Shown piece by piece: positions 7,395 to 16,184 of a stretch of DNA of 64,000 nt; position 1 is the stretch's first letter; every line of letters starts with the position of its first letter. The stretch covers positions 1-64,000 of the forward strand of contig NZ_LMTS01000288.1 of NCBI RefSeq assembly GCF_001541225.1, in the 5' to 3' direction. Source of the stretch: Variovorax sp. WDL1. Lineage in GTDB: Bacteria; Pseudomonadota; Gammaproteobacteria; Burkholderiales; Burkholderiaceae_C. Below the pieces are notes generated by a model, which worked only from the letters and a program-made list of their open reading frames with translations, did no database searches and had not been told where the DNA came from. The position numbers were made by a program, and so were the translations under genes.

Positions 7395-8408
7395 TCAGCA
7401 GCGTGGCGCTGGGGCAGCTTCGATATCTGCCTGCGCGAAATGGCGCGCAAAGGGGCTCTCGATGCCTTGGCGATCGAGGCGCAGATGAATCGACTTGAGC
7501 ATTCGCCCGGCCGCGAGTGGCGATCGTTCGATGGCGCCTTCGATGGCCACGACGGCCGACTCGCTTGCGAATGCTCTCAGCAAGCCGATCTCGAAGTCCT
7601 CGTCCATGTTGTCGAAGAGATCGTGCGGATGGGCGGCCAGGATCAAGTCGCAGAGGTCCTCGTCTGACTCATTGCCCGTCAGCTCGAAACGACCCTCGTC
7701 CAGGGTCTCCTCGATCACCGAGCGTTGTTCGACGTCGAACACCACGAGCCTGTCCGCGCGGTTCGCTTCTACGGCAGCGCGGAGCATGTCCCGCATGCGC
7801 TCGGCGTCGCTGGAGCATTTCGCCGGCGCGCTTCCAGCCATGGCGCCAACTGCTGCGTCAAAGACACGGCTCAAGAGTGCCTCCCGCTCTGCCGCGCGGT
7901 CGACCGCATGGTTGCCCGCATCGGCAAACGAGATCCAGCGCCCGTGCTCTGCCGGGCCCCCCGCGAAAAGATCCGCCTTGGCGATTGTGTGGTGGTAGAG
8001 CGCAGCCTTCGCGGGCTCGAGCGTAAAAGGCGCCGACTCCCGGGGATCCGACACGTACCCCTTGCCTACGACCTCACGGATGCGCAGATGCCAAATCGAT
8101 CCGTTCACCGGCCAACGGCGTGCCGCGGCGACCTCCGCGGCGTAGGCGATCGCGTCCTCCTTGGTCGGCAGGTCGGCGATGCATACCACGCCGCCGCCCT
8201 CCTCGCGAAGATAGACGGAGCACATCTTGAGCGGCCCGTCCTCAGGCGAGAACACCAGGCGGGTGCAGTACACCTTGCCACCATGGTCCTTCTCGATGGC
8301 GATCGCCTCGACCTCGACGCCCTTGAATCCCTTCGCAGGGATGTCGGCAATGGTTGGGTACAGGGTCCACGGCGTGACGGGGACTTCGGCAATGATGGGT
8401 GCGGGCAC
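7395..8408 (-). CDS. unknown protein, 337 aa, ending -APRC
   Basis: The GTG start at 8408 has AAGGAG six bases upstream. The N-terminal 110 residues are beta-rich; a central helical part includes KCSSDAERMRDMLRAA and an acidic region rich in Glu and Asp follows. There is no signal peptide or membrane segment. The tail APAPRC differs from the -PRG tails by the last residue only. Unknown function; probably cotranscribed with the genes on either side. Confidence 0.75.
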   Translation of the reverse strand: MPAPIIAEVPVTPWTLYPTIADIPAKGFKGVEVEAIAIEKDHGGKVYCTRLVFSPEDGPLKMCSVYLREEGGGVVCIADLPTKEDAIAYAAEVAAARRWPVNGSIWHLRIREVVGKGYVSDPRESAPFTLEPAKAALYHHTIAKADLFAGGPAEHGRWISFADAGNHAVDRAAEREALLSRVFDAAVGAMAGSAPAKCSSDAERMRDMLRAAVEANRADRLVVFDVEQRSVIEETLDEGRFELTGNESDEDLCDLILAAHPHDLFDNMDEDFEIGLLRAFASESAVVAIEGAIERSPLAAGRMLKSIHLRLDRQGIESPFARHFAQADIEAAPAPRC

Positions 8409-8437
8409 GGTGGCTCCTTGCTTTGGGGTTTGGGGGA

Positions 8438-8902
8438 TCAGCCGCGCGGTGTGGCTTGCTCGACTCGACTATTCGTCCAGTCTGCGATCCGGCCGTGAAT
8501 GCTCTCTGCGAGATCCGGCGGACTCAACAGGCCGACGCGACGCACGATCTCCTTCGGATCAGTGGTGCCGACGTCGGGGGTGTAGTTGTAGGGCGACCAT
8601 TCGCCGAGAAAGGTGCCGTCAGGCCCGATCACGCTCAGCAGCAGGCCGCAAGCCGGCTCGCACGACAATCTGGTGAGAGCACGTTCATCTCCGTCAGTCA
8701 GGAGCATCTCCACGTGCACAGCTCCGTCCAGGTCAGCGTAGTGGACCGAGAAGCCGATGCCTCGTTCCACGTCGTGTTCGATCTCGACGACGCGCCCGCA
8801 ACGCAGGCCCCTCGCTTTCAGCTGGGCGTTGAGAGCTTCCATCGCGCTCTCGATGGCCGGCTTGGCCGCATCCTCGAAGGTCTTGTAGTGGTCGTTGGTC
8901 AT
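8438..8902 (-). CDS. unknown protein ending -PRG, 154 aa
   Basis: The start at 8902 is uncertain: no clear ribosome site is visible, and the frame stays open to 9076. Residues 20-45 (LNAQLKARGLRCGRVV) and a later LLLSVIGPDGTFL resemble the repeated domain found in the 14-19 kb operon. The C-terminus is EQATPRG. It is the first gene of the block running down to 4361 and diverges from the zinc-finger gene at 9128. Confidence 0.65.
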   Translation of the reverse strand: MTNDHYKTFEDAAKPAIESAMEALNAQLKARGLRCGRVVEIEHDVERGIGFSVHYADLDGAVHVEMLLTDGDERALTRLSCEPACGLLLSVIGPDGTFLGEWSPYNYTPDVGTTDPKEIVRRVGLLSPPDLAESIHGRIADWTNSRVEQATPRG

Positions 8903-9127
8903 TTTGCCCACACCGTACAGGACGGCGTCTCTTGTTCGCGGAGCAGTTTCGCTACGGGCGATTGTGATAGGCCAGGCCAGTAAGTGGTGCGATTTTTCCG
9001 GGCCGACCGCCTTTTCGCCGAGACGCGGCCGAGGGGATGTGACGGCAGTTGCTATCTTCTCGGTTCGCTCGTGCATGGAGGCCCGGAGTAACGGGCAACG
9101 CCTGCATGCTTCCAGGAGAAATGAGCA

Positions 9128-9487
9128 GTGAATGAGGAACCAGATAGCCAGGCGACTTGCCCCGCCTGCAAATGTGAAATCAGCACGCGAAGGCTAAAAA
9201 AGCACTTGCACGACCGATGCCCCAGTGTGGCGAAATTGCCCCAAGGGCGCCGTGCCGAGCGACTCCTAGCACTGGGCTTCGGCGTGCTCTTTCATGGAAC
9301 GCTCGCGAAATGCAGCAACTGCGCTCGACCAATGGCGTGGCTCCCCGTCGAAAGGAACGGCACTAAAGGCTTTGAAGTCGACTCGTTGGGGAACATTGTT
9401 GGGCCCCACGTATGTATGCGAACGAGGAGTGACAGCGTGCGAGCTTTGAGCGGTGGGCTTCCGAGCCTCGGGAAGCGTCGGGTGTAA
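9128..9487 (+). CDS. small zinc-finger protein
   Basis: A 119-residue protein starting at GTG with AGGAG about ten bases upstream. Two metal sites are visible: CPACKCEIS...HLHDRC near residues 11-31 (C2HC type) and CSNC near residue 62 paired with a later HVC. The hydrophobic stretch between them is too short for a membrane span. It may bind DNA or RNA; I recognise no named family. Its base composition is less GC-biased at third positions than its neighbours. Confidence 0.55.
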   Translation: MNEEPDSQATCPACKCEISTRRLKKHLHDRCPSVAKLPQGRRAERLLALGFGVLFHGTLAKCSNCARPMAWLPVERNGTKGFEVDSLGNIVGPHVCMRTRSDSVRALSGGLPSLGKRRV

Positions 9488-10411
9488 GAAGAGCAAGCTA
9501 AGGGGCGCAACAGCGGCCACTCCTGCCAGCATTCAGCACAGGGGCCGCGGCATGGGCTCGTTCGCAATCTCGTCCGCGGCCTCGTCCCGCCCTTCTCCCA
9601 TTAGATAGGCGGCGAAGCCATGCTCCTGCCCGCTCCATCCGTAGATGTCCAGTGGCTGGTCTGTACCCCGAAGGCTGGCAACCGCGGCTGTTCGCCGCGG
9701 CAGCGGCCCTGGCAAGCGGCACGCCGAACGGAACTCAGTGCAGGCCCGGGCCTGCAAAAGGGTACGAGCCTACCTGGACGCGATGTGGCCCTTGAGGGGG
9801 TGAAGGTGCTGTGCAGGGAAGGTGCCATCTGGAGTGGCTGGTGTGGAGCCCTCTCGGGGAGGTGATGAGTAGGGTGCGAAGTGCTGTGGTTGTGTGCCTC
9901 ATGCGTGCGCCCGCTTATCAGCGGACGCGGGGAGAGTGGAAGAGGGAAGGGCTGCGACCGTGCTAACGCACGGCCTGAAGGCATCTCGGCGTCATGTCGA
10001 GGCCGTGGACGGTTGAGAGGCGGGGGATACGAGAACGGGGCGCCTGGATACAGGCTGAGGGAGTGGAGGCGCCTGACAGGCTGTGCGGCTTCCAGTCGAT
10101 GCGGCTCGGTGAACCATAGCGGCGGGTGGGTTCGAATCGAGAAGGAGTGCTGGTGCGTCGATGTGCCAGCGCAGTGCAGTCGCGCTATCGCGCTCTCAGC
10201 CGCAGACCTGAGGCGAGCCATGGTGCCTTCCAGGGCGGCCGGCTGGATTCGTGAGGCGAGGCGACTCGGCCGCGGAGCATTTGCTCGAGGGTGGCGCTCA
10301 GCCTGGGAGTTCTGCGGAAGCGAGACCAGAGCTCAAGGGCAGAGGCGCCGGCGCGCCGTGGAGCTGGAAGAGCTGCAGGTGAGACGGCCAGGTGTTGCTG
10401 GCCACCGGTGG
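9488..10411. other. 924-base stretch without a confident gene
   Basis: Several long frames cross this stretch, but their codon use and composition (runs of Arg, Pro, Ser, Gly) look like noise. The best candidate is a minus-strand frame ending at 9533 whose last 45 codons (including GQEHGFAAYLMGEG) have coding-like third positions; it has only a TTG start at 9757 and may be a gene remnant. A short hairpin CCGCGGC/GCCGCGG lies near 9683. Confidence 0.4.
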
Positions 10412-11098
10412 CTAGAGGCTGTCTTTGAACTTGCCCTTGTTCTCGGCCGCCTTCTTCGCGGTCCTCTCGAAATACTCGTTAGTGCCGACCAGGAGCACGG
10501 ACTGCGAGAGCTTGCCGCCCACCTCCATAAAGGTGATGGTGACCTTGGAGCCTTTCCACTCGTGGATGGCTCCATTCACCGCGGCGCCGAAGCCGTTCTG
10601 GTACTGCTGAGAGCTGGTCGACGTCGTCGGCTGCCCATACTTCCCCACGAGCAGGTCCATCATCTGCGCCAGGTTGCTGCGCGGAAAGGTGAGCATGACG
10701 CCGTGCAGGCCGTCATCGTTGAGCTTCAGGAACATTAGCTCATAGGCGAAGCCGAGAGCCGGCTTGTTCCAGAACTCGTAGAAGGGTGCATTCGCGAAGC
10801 AGAAAGGCGAAGACCGCTTCATCTCATCCCAGTCGAGCGTCTCGAGGCCGCCGGGGTAGCTCGCGCTCAATGTGGGGCACTTCTTCACCGCCGCCTGGCT
10901 CGCAATGGGGGCGCCCAGCTCGAGCCCCAAGAACGTCGTCGGCTCCTCGGTCCACACCCGCGGCGCTGGCGGCGCGTCCGGCGCAGGCTCAGTAGCGGCT
11001 GCCGCTGCGCGACCTTTCTTGGCGGGCAGCGGCTTCTCGGCCAGCGCAGGCGCGCAGAGGGCGAGGGCGACAAGGAGGATGCTCAGATTCTTGGTCAT
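10412..11098 (-). CDS. exported protein, 228 aa, unknown
   Basis: A typical Sec signal peptide (MTKNLSILLVALALCAPALA, cut after about residue 20) is followed by a lysine and Ala/Pro-rich linker to about residue 48 and then a globular domain of about 180 residues. That domain opens with TTFLGLELGAP and holds two cysteines (near 74 and 98) that could form a disulphide in the periplasm. It stands alone. Function unknown; fold recognition would be the next evidence. Confidence 0.8.
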   Translation of the reverse strand: MTKNLSILLVALALCAPALAEKPLPAKKGRAAAAATEPAPDAPPAPRVWTEEPTTFLGLELGAPIASQAAVKKCPTLSASYPGGLETLDWDEMKRSSPFCFANAPFYEFWNKPALGFAYELMFLKLNDDGLHGVMLTFPRSNLAQMMDLLVGKYGQPTTSTSSQQYQNGFGAAVNGAIHEWKGSKVTITFMEVGGKLSQSVLLVGTNEYFERTAKKAAENKGKFKDSL

Positions 11099-11668
11099 GT
11101 CAGTCGTTAGTTTCTATTTGCTTGAGGCGCCCGGAGTCTAGCCGGGGGGAGCCGGTTGGTTCGAGGGTGGCCAGGCCCGGGCGCGCCTCGAGTGCGCAAT
11201 AGTTGCGGATCGCCAGGCCGCCGGCCCGATGTGTGCACCGGGTCAAGATCGCTCGAGGACCCAGGGCATGGAGGGATGTCGACCAGGCGCCAAGCGGTCA
11301 AGGACTGAAGGCCGCGTCACGGCCGCCCAGGACTGCCGCGGGAGGCGCGGGGTCCTGCCCAGAGGCCCTGTGGGCCCGGGGATGCTCGCTGGCCAGGCGC
11401 AGCTCCTCGCGAGGACGGATGACTCAGGGCCGCAGGCCCGCACGGGGGCGATTGACTCTCGCCGCGTAGGTGCGGATGACTCGGACTTCGGCCTTGACCT
11501 GACTCGCGAGGTTGCATTGACTGATGCCTGTGGCCATCATGCAGTGCCCGGAGGCACTGCAATTGCCGGGAGGCGACGTCCGCGGGCGTTGGGACGTCGG
11601 GCCATTGATGAGAAACCAGGCCGCGCGTCGCAACGCTATACCCCTGAACAACCACAGGAAGGCTCACC
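11099..11668. other. 570-base intergenic stretch with a hairpin
   Basis: No credible gene. A perfect nine-base inverted repeat with a four-base loop (TGCAGTGCC, CGGA, GGCACTGCA) lies at 11540-11561, about 110 bases before the MAPEG-type start. It has no T run, so it is not a standard terminator. Confidence 0.5.
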
Positions 11669-12116
11669 TTGCAGGCTCGTCACCTCTTCATCGCTCAAAC
11701 CGCCGCCGCGATTCTTTGCGCCGCCGCCATGCTGGTCGGCGCCTTCCACGAACCGGTCTACATGCCCACCGCGCGCGCGGATGTCATCCGAGACCTGGCG
11801 GGGTGGTTCGCGATACCGGTGCTGGGCGCCATGGGGCTCGCGAAACTCGGGGTGCGCAATGCGGGACGGCTGCTTCAGAACACGCTGACCCAGACGCTTC
11901 TGGCGCTGCTCGCACTGGCAGCCTTCGTCTCGACCGCGCCGGCGCAGCTCGGCGCCGTGCCCGCGGCATTCATGGTGCTCTTCCTTGCGGGGCGGCTCGC
12001 GTTCTTCGTTGGCCACGCGCAGGGACCCCTTGTGGAGCGTCTTCGGCCATGGCCTCGGCTCGGGCGGCAGCGTGCTGCTCCTCGCATTCGCCTGGGGCTA
12101 CGCTTTCAGCGCCTGA
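11669..12116 (+). pseudogene. MAPEG-family membrane protein, frameshifted
   Basis: The TTG start at 11669 follows AGGAAGG. The reading frame gives a membrane protein of the MAPEG type (glutathione/eicosanoid-linked four-helix proteins): helices at about residues 8-25, 45-60, 72-95 and 100-112, with LGAMGLAKLGVRNAG and FLAGRLAFF. After about residue 116 the frame becomes Arg-rich nonsense. The next frame continues with DPLWSVFGHGLGSGG and a fourth helix and stops at 12114-12116. A one-base change near 12015-12025 explains both halves. It could be a sequencing error or a real inactivation. Confidence 0.7.
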
Positions 12117-12180
12117 AGACGTCGATAGCCGGTGCCGCACAGACAAACGGCGCCTTGAAGCGCCGCTTGCTGCCTGCAGT

Positions 12181-12271
12181 CGATGACACTGTGCTGGATG
12201 CTCTCGCCTGGTCATTGGCACGCCCGAAGGCGATGCAAACGCCCGGTCGGGCCGAGCGCGCAGTGTCATCG
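12181..12271. repeat. 11-bp inverted repeat with 69-base spacer
   Basis: CGATGACACTG at 12181-12191 and CAGTGTCATCG at 12261-12271 are perfect inverted copies in the region between the MAPEG pseudogene and the lipoprotein gene. They could close a long RNA hairpin or be the remains of a small mobile element; no transposase is present. Confidence 0.5.
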
Positions 12272-12404
12272 TAGACATCGGTGGCCGCCAGGCTCGTCAG
12301 ACACGGACGCTACCTTCACAAACGGGGGAAACCAGGGCAATCCGGGCGTGCAGAGACCGCGCATCTCCATACAATGCTCACTTTTTTCTTACAAAGAGAG
12401 CATC

Positions 12405-13616
12405 TTGAAACATCGACTCCGTGAACTTGCGATTTGCCTCTCGAGCTTGGTTTTCCTGACCGCATGTGGCGGAGGAGGTGGTGGCGGCGGAGGAGGCGGG
12501 TATCCGCTCGTCACGGCCGGGCCGGTACCCGCGGCGCCGGCGGCCGCACAGCCAGTTGCGCCTGTGGTCCTCCCGCCTGAGGCAGCTCCGGATGCACCTC
12601 CGGACCCCCAACAACCGACGCCTCAGCTGCCAGTCGCCATTGTCCCGAGCAAGGTTGATGCACTCACCCAAGCGACTGTGCAGGTCGACGGCTCGGCCAG
12701 CACCGGCGTGCAGGGAAATGCGGTCAGCTACCTGTGGACCCTGGAAACAAAGCCGTCGTCCAGCACGGCGCAGCTCAACAACACGACCACGCAACAGGCG
12801 ATGCTCTGGCCGGACGTCGTCGGTACCTACAAGCTAAAGCTGGTCGTCTCTAGCGGCGGGAAGACGAGTGAGCCGGCATACACGACCATCGAAGCAGTCG
12901 CGCCCGGCGTCCTGCCGCCGTTCGTCACTTTCAAGGCCAGCGGTCTCAATGTCGGAACTTCGGTGTCCGTCGGCGGTTGCAGCTACTTCCGCAACACGGT
13001 GAATTTTTCGAACTTCTGGTCCTTCGCCAATTTCGAGCCCATGCCTTGTTTCCTCTCGCAGCCGGGCGTGCCCGACCTTGAATGGCGCGGCAGCAACTCG
13101 GGTGGGCAGCTGAGCGATATCGCCTTGAACGTGCGATACCTCGGCAGCTCCGGCATCTCGGGCAAGTCAGAGGTCACTTGGGCGAACGTCAGTACGATCA
13201 GCAGCTACGGCTTCGGGTTGTCGGCAGAGCCTATCGAGCTGGCCAAAATTCCCGCGGGCAAGGCGACAGGAACCGACTTCCACCACTGGATGAACGCGGC
13301 GTACGTTCAGCAGTTCTCCACCGGTGGCGTCCTCCAGTACCGGATCGAGGGCAGCATGCAGCCGGCGAATGTGGCGCCAGGTTGGGAACTGGACCAATCA
13401 TTGACGGTGGTAGTGACCCTCGAGGGACCGACCTTCATCAACAGCCAACCAGGCTACGAGTCGATCAAGGTGTTCGAGCGTACCTTCACTGCTGATTTCG
13501 ACGAGACGATCCCGCTCAGCCTGAACTGGGCCCAGATGCCAGCGACGTTTGTGAACTACGGAACCTATCGCGTCGCGGTCTTCAACCGTGTGGCGTTCAA
13601 GCGCACCTCAGAGTAG
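12405..13616 (+). CDS. lipoprotein with PKD-like domain, 403 aa
   Basis: The TTG at 12405 is preferred because a lipoprotein signal starts there: MKHRLREL, a hydrophobic core LSSLVFL, and the lipobox LTAC with Cys at about residue 21. A run of 11 glycines and a Pro/Ala linker follow. Residues about 85-165 look like a PKD/Ig-like beta sandwich (VDGSAST, VSYLWTLE, GTYKLKLVV). The C-terminal 230 residues are beta-rich and unassigned. It should be anchored to the outer membrane. A TACAAT element (12370) is a possible -10 box. Confidence 0.8.
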   Translation: MKHRLRELAICLSSLVFLTACGGGGGGGGGGGYPLVTAGPVPAAPAAAQPVAPVVLPPEAAPDAPPDPQQPTPQLPVAIVPSKVDALTQATVQVDGSASTGVQGNAVSYLWTLETKPSSSTAQLNNTTTQQAMLWPDVVGTYKLKLVVSSGGKTSEPAYTTIEAVAPGVLPPFVTFKASGLNVGTSVSVGGCSYFRNTVNFSNFWSFANFEPMPCFLSQPGVPDLEWRGSNSGGQLSDIALNVRYLGSSGISGKSEVTWANVSTISSYGFGLSAEPIELAKIPAGKATGTDFHHWMNAAYVQQFSTGGVLQYRIEGSMQPANVAPGWELDQSLTVVVTLEGPTFINSQPGYESIKVFERTFTADFDETIPLSLNWAQMPATFVNYGTYRVAVFNRVAFKRTSE

Positions 13617-14050
13617 GCACTGCGGGGCCGGCCGGCGGCCAGCGCCTTCAGTGGCTGACGGTGCACTTCACCTGCACGACGGCATAGCCACACATGCCGC
13701 CGGCCGAAACCGAGGTCTCCTTGGACGTGTACGTGTCGCAGGTTCTCTTGCGTGACCTGGTCGCGCTGCGGGTTCGCTGGGTTGAACGCCGAGTCGTCGA
13801 AGGCGACGGACAGCGCCTGCGCGCGCGTCAGGCCATGCCGCTTCGCCCAAGGATCGAGTGCGCTGGAGATCCACATCTCGCGCGAGGCGGCCTCGTGTCG
13901 CACCGCACGGGCTGCCGACTCCTCCAGATCCAGGCCTTCCTCGAAGTCCCGGACCGCGCTGTGCGCGCGGGGGTTCGTCCGGCCGATGCCAGATTGCTCC
14001 AGGCGCAGGCGAAGCTGCTCCACCTCTTGAGGGGTTCGAACGATGCTCAT
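13565..14050 (-). CDS. unknown helical protein; 3' end uncertain
   Basis: The ATG at 14050 overlaps the upstream stop by four bases (ATGA). Residues 1-110 look real: helical, charged, with MSIVRTPQEVEQLRLRLEQ and coding-type third positions. The last 35-40 codons are Arg-rich and run 52 bases into the convergent lipoprotein gene. Another frame over the same bases ends in SAGGMCGYAVVQVKCTVSH, which looks more protein-like, so a frameshift near 13720 is possible. Last gene of the 19260-13565 operon. Confidence 0.5.
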   Translation of the reverse strand: MSIVRTPQEVEQLRLRLEQSGIGRTNPRAHSAVRDFEEGLDLEESAARAVRHEAASREMWISSALDPWAKRHGLTRAQALSVAFDDSAFNPANPQRDQVTQENLRHVHVQGDLGFGRRHVWLCRRAGEVHRQPLKALAAGRPRSAYSEVRLNATRLKTATR

Positions 14051-14493
14051 GCGCGGGGCCTCTCGGCTTTTCCATCCATCTCGGACTCCGCGGCTGGGAC
14101 GCACCTGGGCTGATCGTTTCCCACGTCCCACTCGATCAAGCCGGAATCGAGATGCAGTTCGCGCAACATGGCCTGCCCGATAGCCATCAGCGGGCCCGGA
14201 TAGAGCCCGATGCATTGATTCCCAGCGGGTAAAAATTGCGAGATCCGTGTGAGTTCGCCGGCTTCTGCATCGAACTTCACTGTGGCCACGTTCGCGGCGA
14301 GGAGTTCCTCGCGCAACTCCGCGCGAGTCCTGGTCGGGCCGAACGGATGTGAAACGGCTGATGCCACCGTCGGGTGCCGGGTCCTGCCGGCGCGGACCTT
14401 CGGAACAGGTGCGAAAGGGGCTGCGATGGTGGCTACAGGGCGAGCAGGCGCCGGCGCGGGCGCTGCGTCGAAGAGGTCGAAGTTTGCTTGCAT
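14047..14493 (-). CDS. small protein with GV-VRF-type domain, ends -ERPRA
   Basis: 148 residues; ATG at 14493, ten bases after the upstream stop. The N-terminus (MQANFDLFD) leads into an Ala/Pro linker to about residue 50. A domain starting LREELLAANVATVKF resembles segments of the proteins encoded at 15259 and 18166. The tail ERPRA is one residue away from the ERPRG of two operon neighbours. Unknown function. Confidence 0.65.
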   Translation of the reverse strand: MQANFDLFDAAPAPAPARPVATIAAPFAPVPKVRAGRTRHPTVASAVSHPFGPTRTRAELREELLAANVATVKFDAEAGELTRISQFLPAGNQCIGLYPGPLMAIGQAMLRELHLDSGLIEWDVGNDQPRCVPAAESEMDGKAERPRA

Positions 14494-14503
14494 GGTTCGC
14501 CGA

Positions 14504-15262
14504 TCAGCCCCGAGGGCCAGCCTCCACTTCCGCCGCGGATTCCTGCGCGACAGTGAGCTCAACTACTTCCCATTGTGCGAGCGGGTCCGTTGTCAGGCCC
14601 CAGGGTCCGTTCGCGAAGAAGGCGGTGGCATCGTCGAGTTCCCCCCACCCGTCGCGCTCGCTCCAGTACTGGGAGCCCTCGGGAGACTGGGCCACCTTCG
14701 CCACGAACGGGCCACCTGTGATGCTGGGCATCAGATCCTGCGCTTCACGCAGCCACTCGCCGAAGCTGTCGACCAGGTCGCCGCCATTCACGTCGCCGTT
14801 TCCTGCGTGGAGCGGCCGGTTGCTCCGGAAGAGCTCCTTGAGGACGCGGGCGCCAGGGTCAGACTTTGGTGCGGGCATGCTTCCGACGGTAGCCTTGTGC
14901 TTGCGCAGCCAGCCCCCGAGCTCGTCCACCAGGTCGCCGCCGCTGATCTCGCGGTCCTCGAACTGGAAGTCGCTGAACGTCTCGAACAAGTTCACGAGCA
15001 GCGCGGTCGACGTGGGGGTATCGGCGCTCAGCACCGTGTAGCCGGTATCGCGGGCCCATGTCTCTGCTTCCGCCCGGCTGAGCCAATGGTGCTCGAGCCG
15101 CTCGCCGGCGCGGTGGCCGCTTTCGATCTGAAGGCAGACGCGCGGCGTCTTGCCGTAGGGCTTGCCGGGCACGGCCTTGACGTCGACGGGCATGGGTTCT
15201 CCGGTTGAAGGGGGTTGCTTCGAGGCGCTTCGGTTGCGGGCGGTCATGCCAGGAGCAGTCAT
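14504..15262 (-). CDS. unknown protein with duplicated GGDLVD motif, ends -PRG
   Basis: 252 residues; ATG at 15262 overlaps the upstream stop (ATGA). It contains an internal duplication: SGGDLVDELGGWLRKHK near residue 107 and NGGDLVDSFGEWLREAQ near residue 157. These two helical repeats flank an unrelated loop. The C-terminal 70 residues are aromatic-rich (YWSERDGWGELDD). No signal peptide. The protein ends VEAGPRG. Unknown family. Confidence 0.75.
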   Translation of the reverse strand: MTAPGMTARNRSASKQPPSTGEPMPVDVKAVPGKPYGKTPRVCLQIESGHRAGERLEHHWLSRAEAETWARDTGYTVLSADTPTSTALLVNLFETFSDFQFEDREISGGDLVDELGGWLRKHKATVGSMPAPKSDPGARVLKELFRSNRPLHAGNGDVNGGDLVDSFGEWLREAQDLMPSITGGPFVAKVAQSPEGSQYWSERDGWGELDDATAFFANGPWGLTTDPLAQWEVVELTVAQESAAEVEAGPRG

Positions 15263-16179
15263 GCGCCAGGTACCTCCTGGCCGACAGCCTCAGGCTCGTC
15301 CTCATCCGGCTCGGGAAGCGACTGGAGCATTTCGTCGCCCCAGGCTTCGGCAACAGCCTCGAGGGCCTCCCGGCTCTGGGGCAGGGTAAAGATCTCGATC
15401 AAGCCCAATCGCTTGCCTTGCTCATGGTCACTGCCTCCAGTGATGTGCAATGGGCCACAGATGCCCTCGACGACGTCATCCAGGGTTTCAGTTGCGAGCT
15501 TCTGGACAAGTTCGATGTCAGGCGCGTGCTCGTAGCCGTGGTAGCCGTGCGACACAACATCGGTGACCCACTCCTGTTCAGAGCCATTGCGCGTCCGCGT
15601 GCCGGCAATACCCTCGACCAAGAGCTCGCGCTGCGCAGCAGTCAGGAAACGAACCTGGTCCGTCCGCGTGTTGTCCTCCAGCACCTTCAGGCCATCTCGC
15701 AGGTATTGGATGCTCGCGCGATCTGTGGGCGCCACGCTGCCCATGGCAAGCAGCACCGCTGCGATCGCGTTGTCCGCAAGGATCGTGGACGAGTCGGCCG
15801 AGGATGCGGCATCGATCACGCGCCGGCGCTCGAGCTTCACGTTGTCGTAGTGCCGATGGTCCATGCCGTCCACCTCGACGGCCCAATCGATTTGGCTGCG
15901 ACCACCATCTCCTGCGTTCCAGTCCTGCACGCGATCATCGACCCAACGCGTCAGGACGTGCAGGGCCAGAGCGTTTAGATCCCGGTCTGCGACGACCGCG
16001 CCACTACGATCGACCATCGCGGCCTGTGCGGCCTGATGCCCTCCATCATTCGCTTCCTCGATGAGAAATCGCACGGTGACGACGCCGGCGGCGATCAGCT
16101 GCGCGCGCAAGGCGGCGCGGGCCTCCACCAACGCGTCGCCGGTGAGGGCGAGGGGCTTGCTTGGGGTTTGGTTTGTCAT
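15259..16179 (-). CDS. unknown protein with GV-VRF-type domain, 306 aa
   Basis: ATG at 16179, six bases after the upstream stop. Residues 18-75 (LRAQLIAAGVVTVRF, then AAMVDRSGAVV) match a domain also visible in the products at 14047, 17745 and 18166. A short IDWAVEVDGMDH stretch has a counterpart IDWDVGRD in the 18166 product. The remainder is helical. It ends EVPGA, so it lacks the exact -PRG tail. Cytosolic; function unknown. Confidence 0.75.
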   Translation of the reverse strand: MTNQTPSKPLALTGDALVEARAALRAQLIAAGVVTVRFLIEEANDGGHQAAQAAMVDRSGAVVADRDLNALALHVLTRWVDDRVQDWNAGDGGRSQIDWAVEVDGMDHRHYDNVKLERRRVIDAASSADSSTILADNAIAAVLLAMGSVAPTDRASIQYLRDGLKVLEDNTRTDQVRFLTAAQRELLVEGIAGTRTRNGSEQEWVTDVVSHGYHGYEHAPDIELVQKLATETLDDVVEGICGPLHITGGSDHEQGKRLGLIEIFTLPQSREALEAVAEAWGDEMLQSLPEPDEDEPEAVGQEVPGA

Positions 16180-16184
16180 TTCGT

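Noticed and set aside
9601-10738. Overlapping frames of 206 and 285 codons on both strands
   Set aside because: Low-complexity Ser/Pro/His or Gly/Arg content, no ribosome sites, no domain; treated as non-coding.
13640-13730. Alternative minus frame ending SAGGMCGYAVVQVKCTVSH
   Set aside because: Looks protein-like but has no start and is only 40 codons after a stop-free Arg-rich stretch; kept as a note under the gene at 13565 as a possible frameshift.
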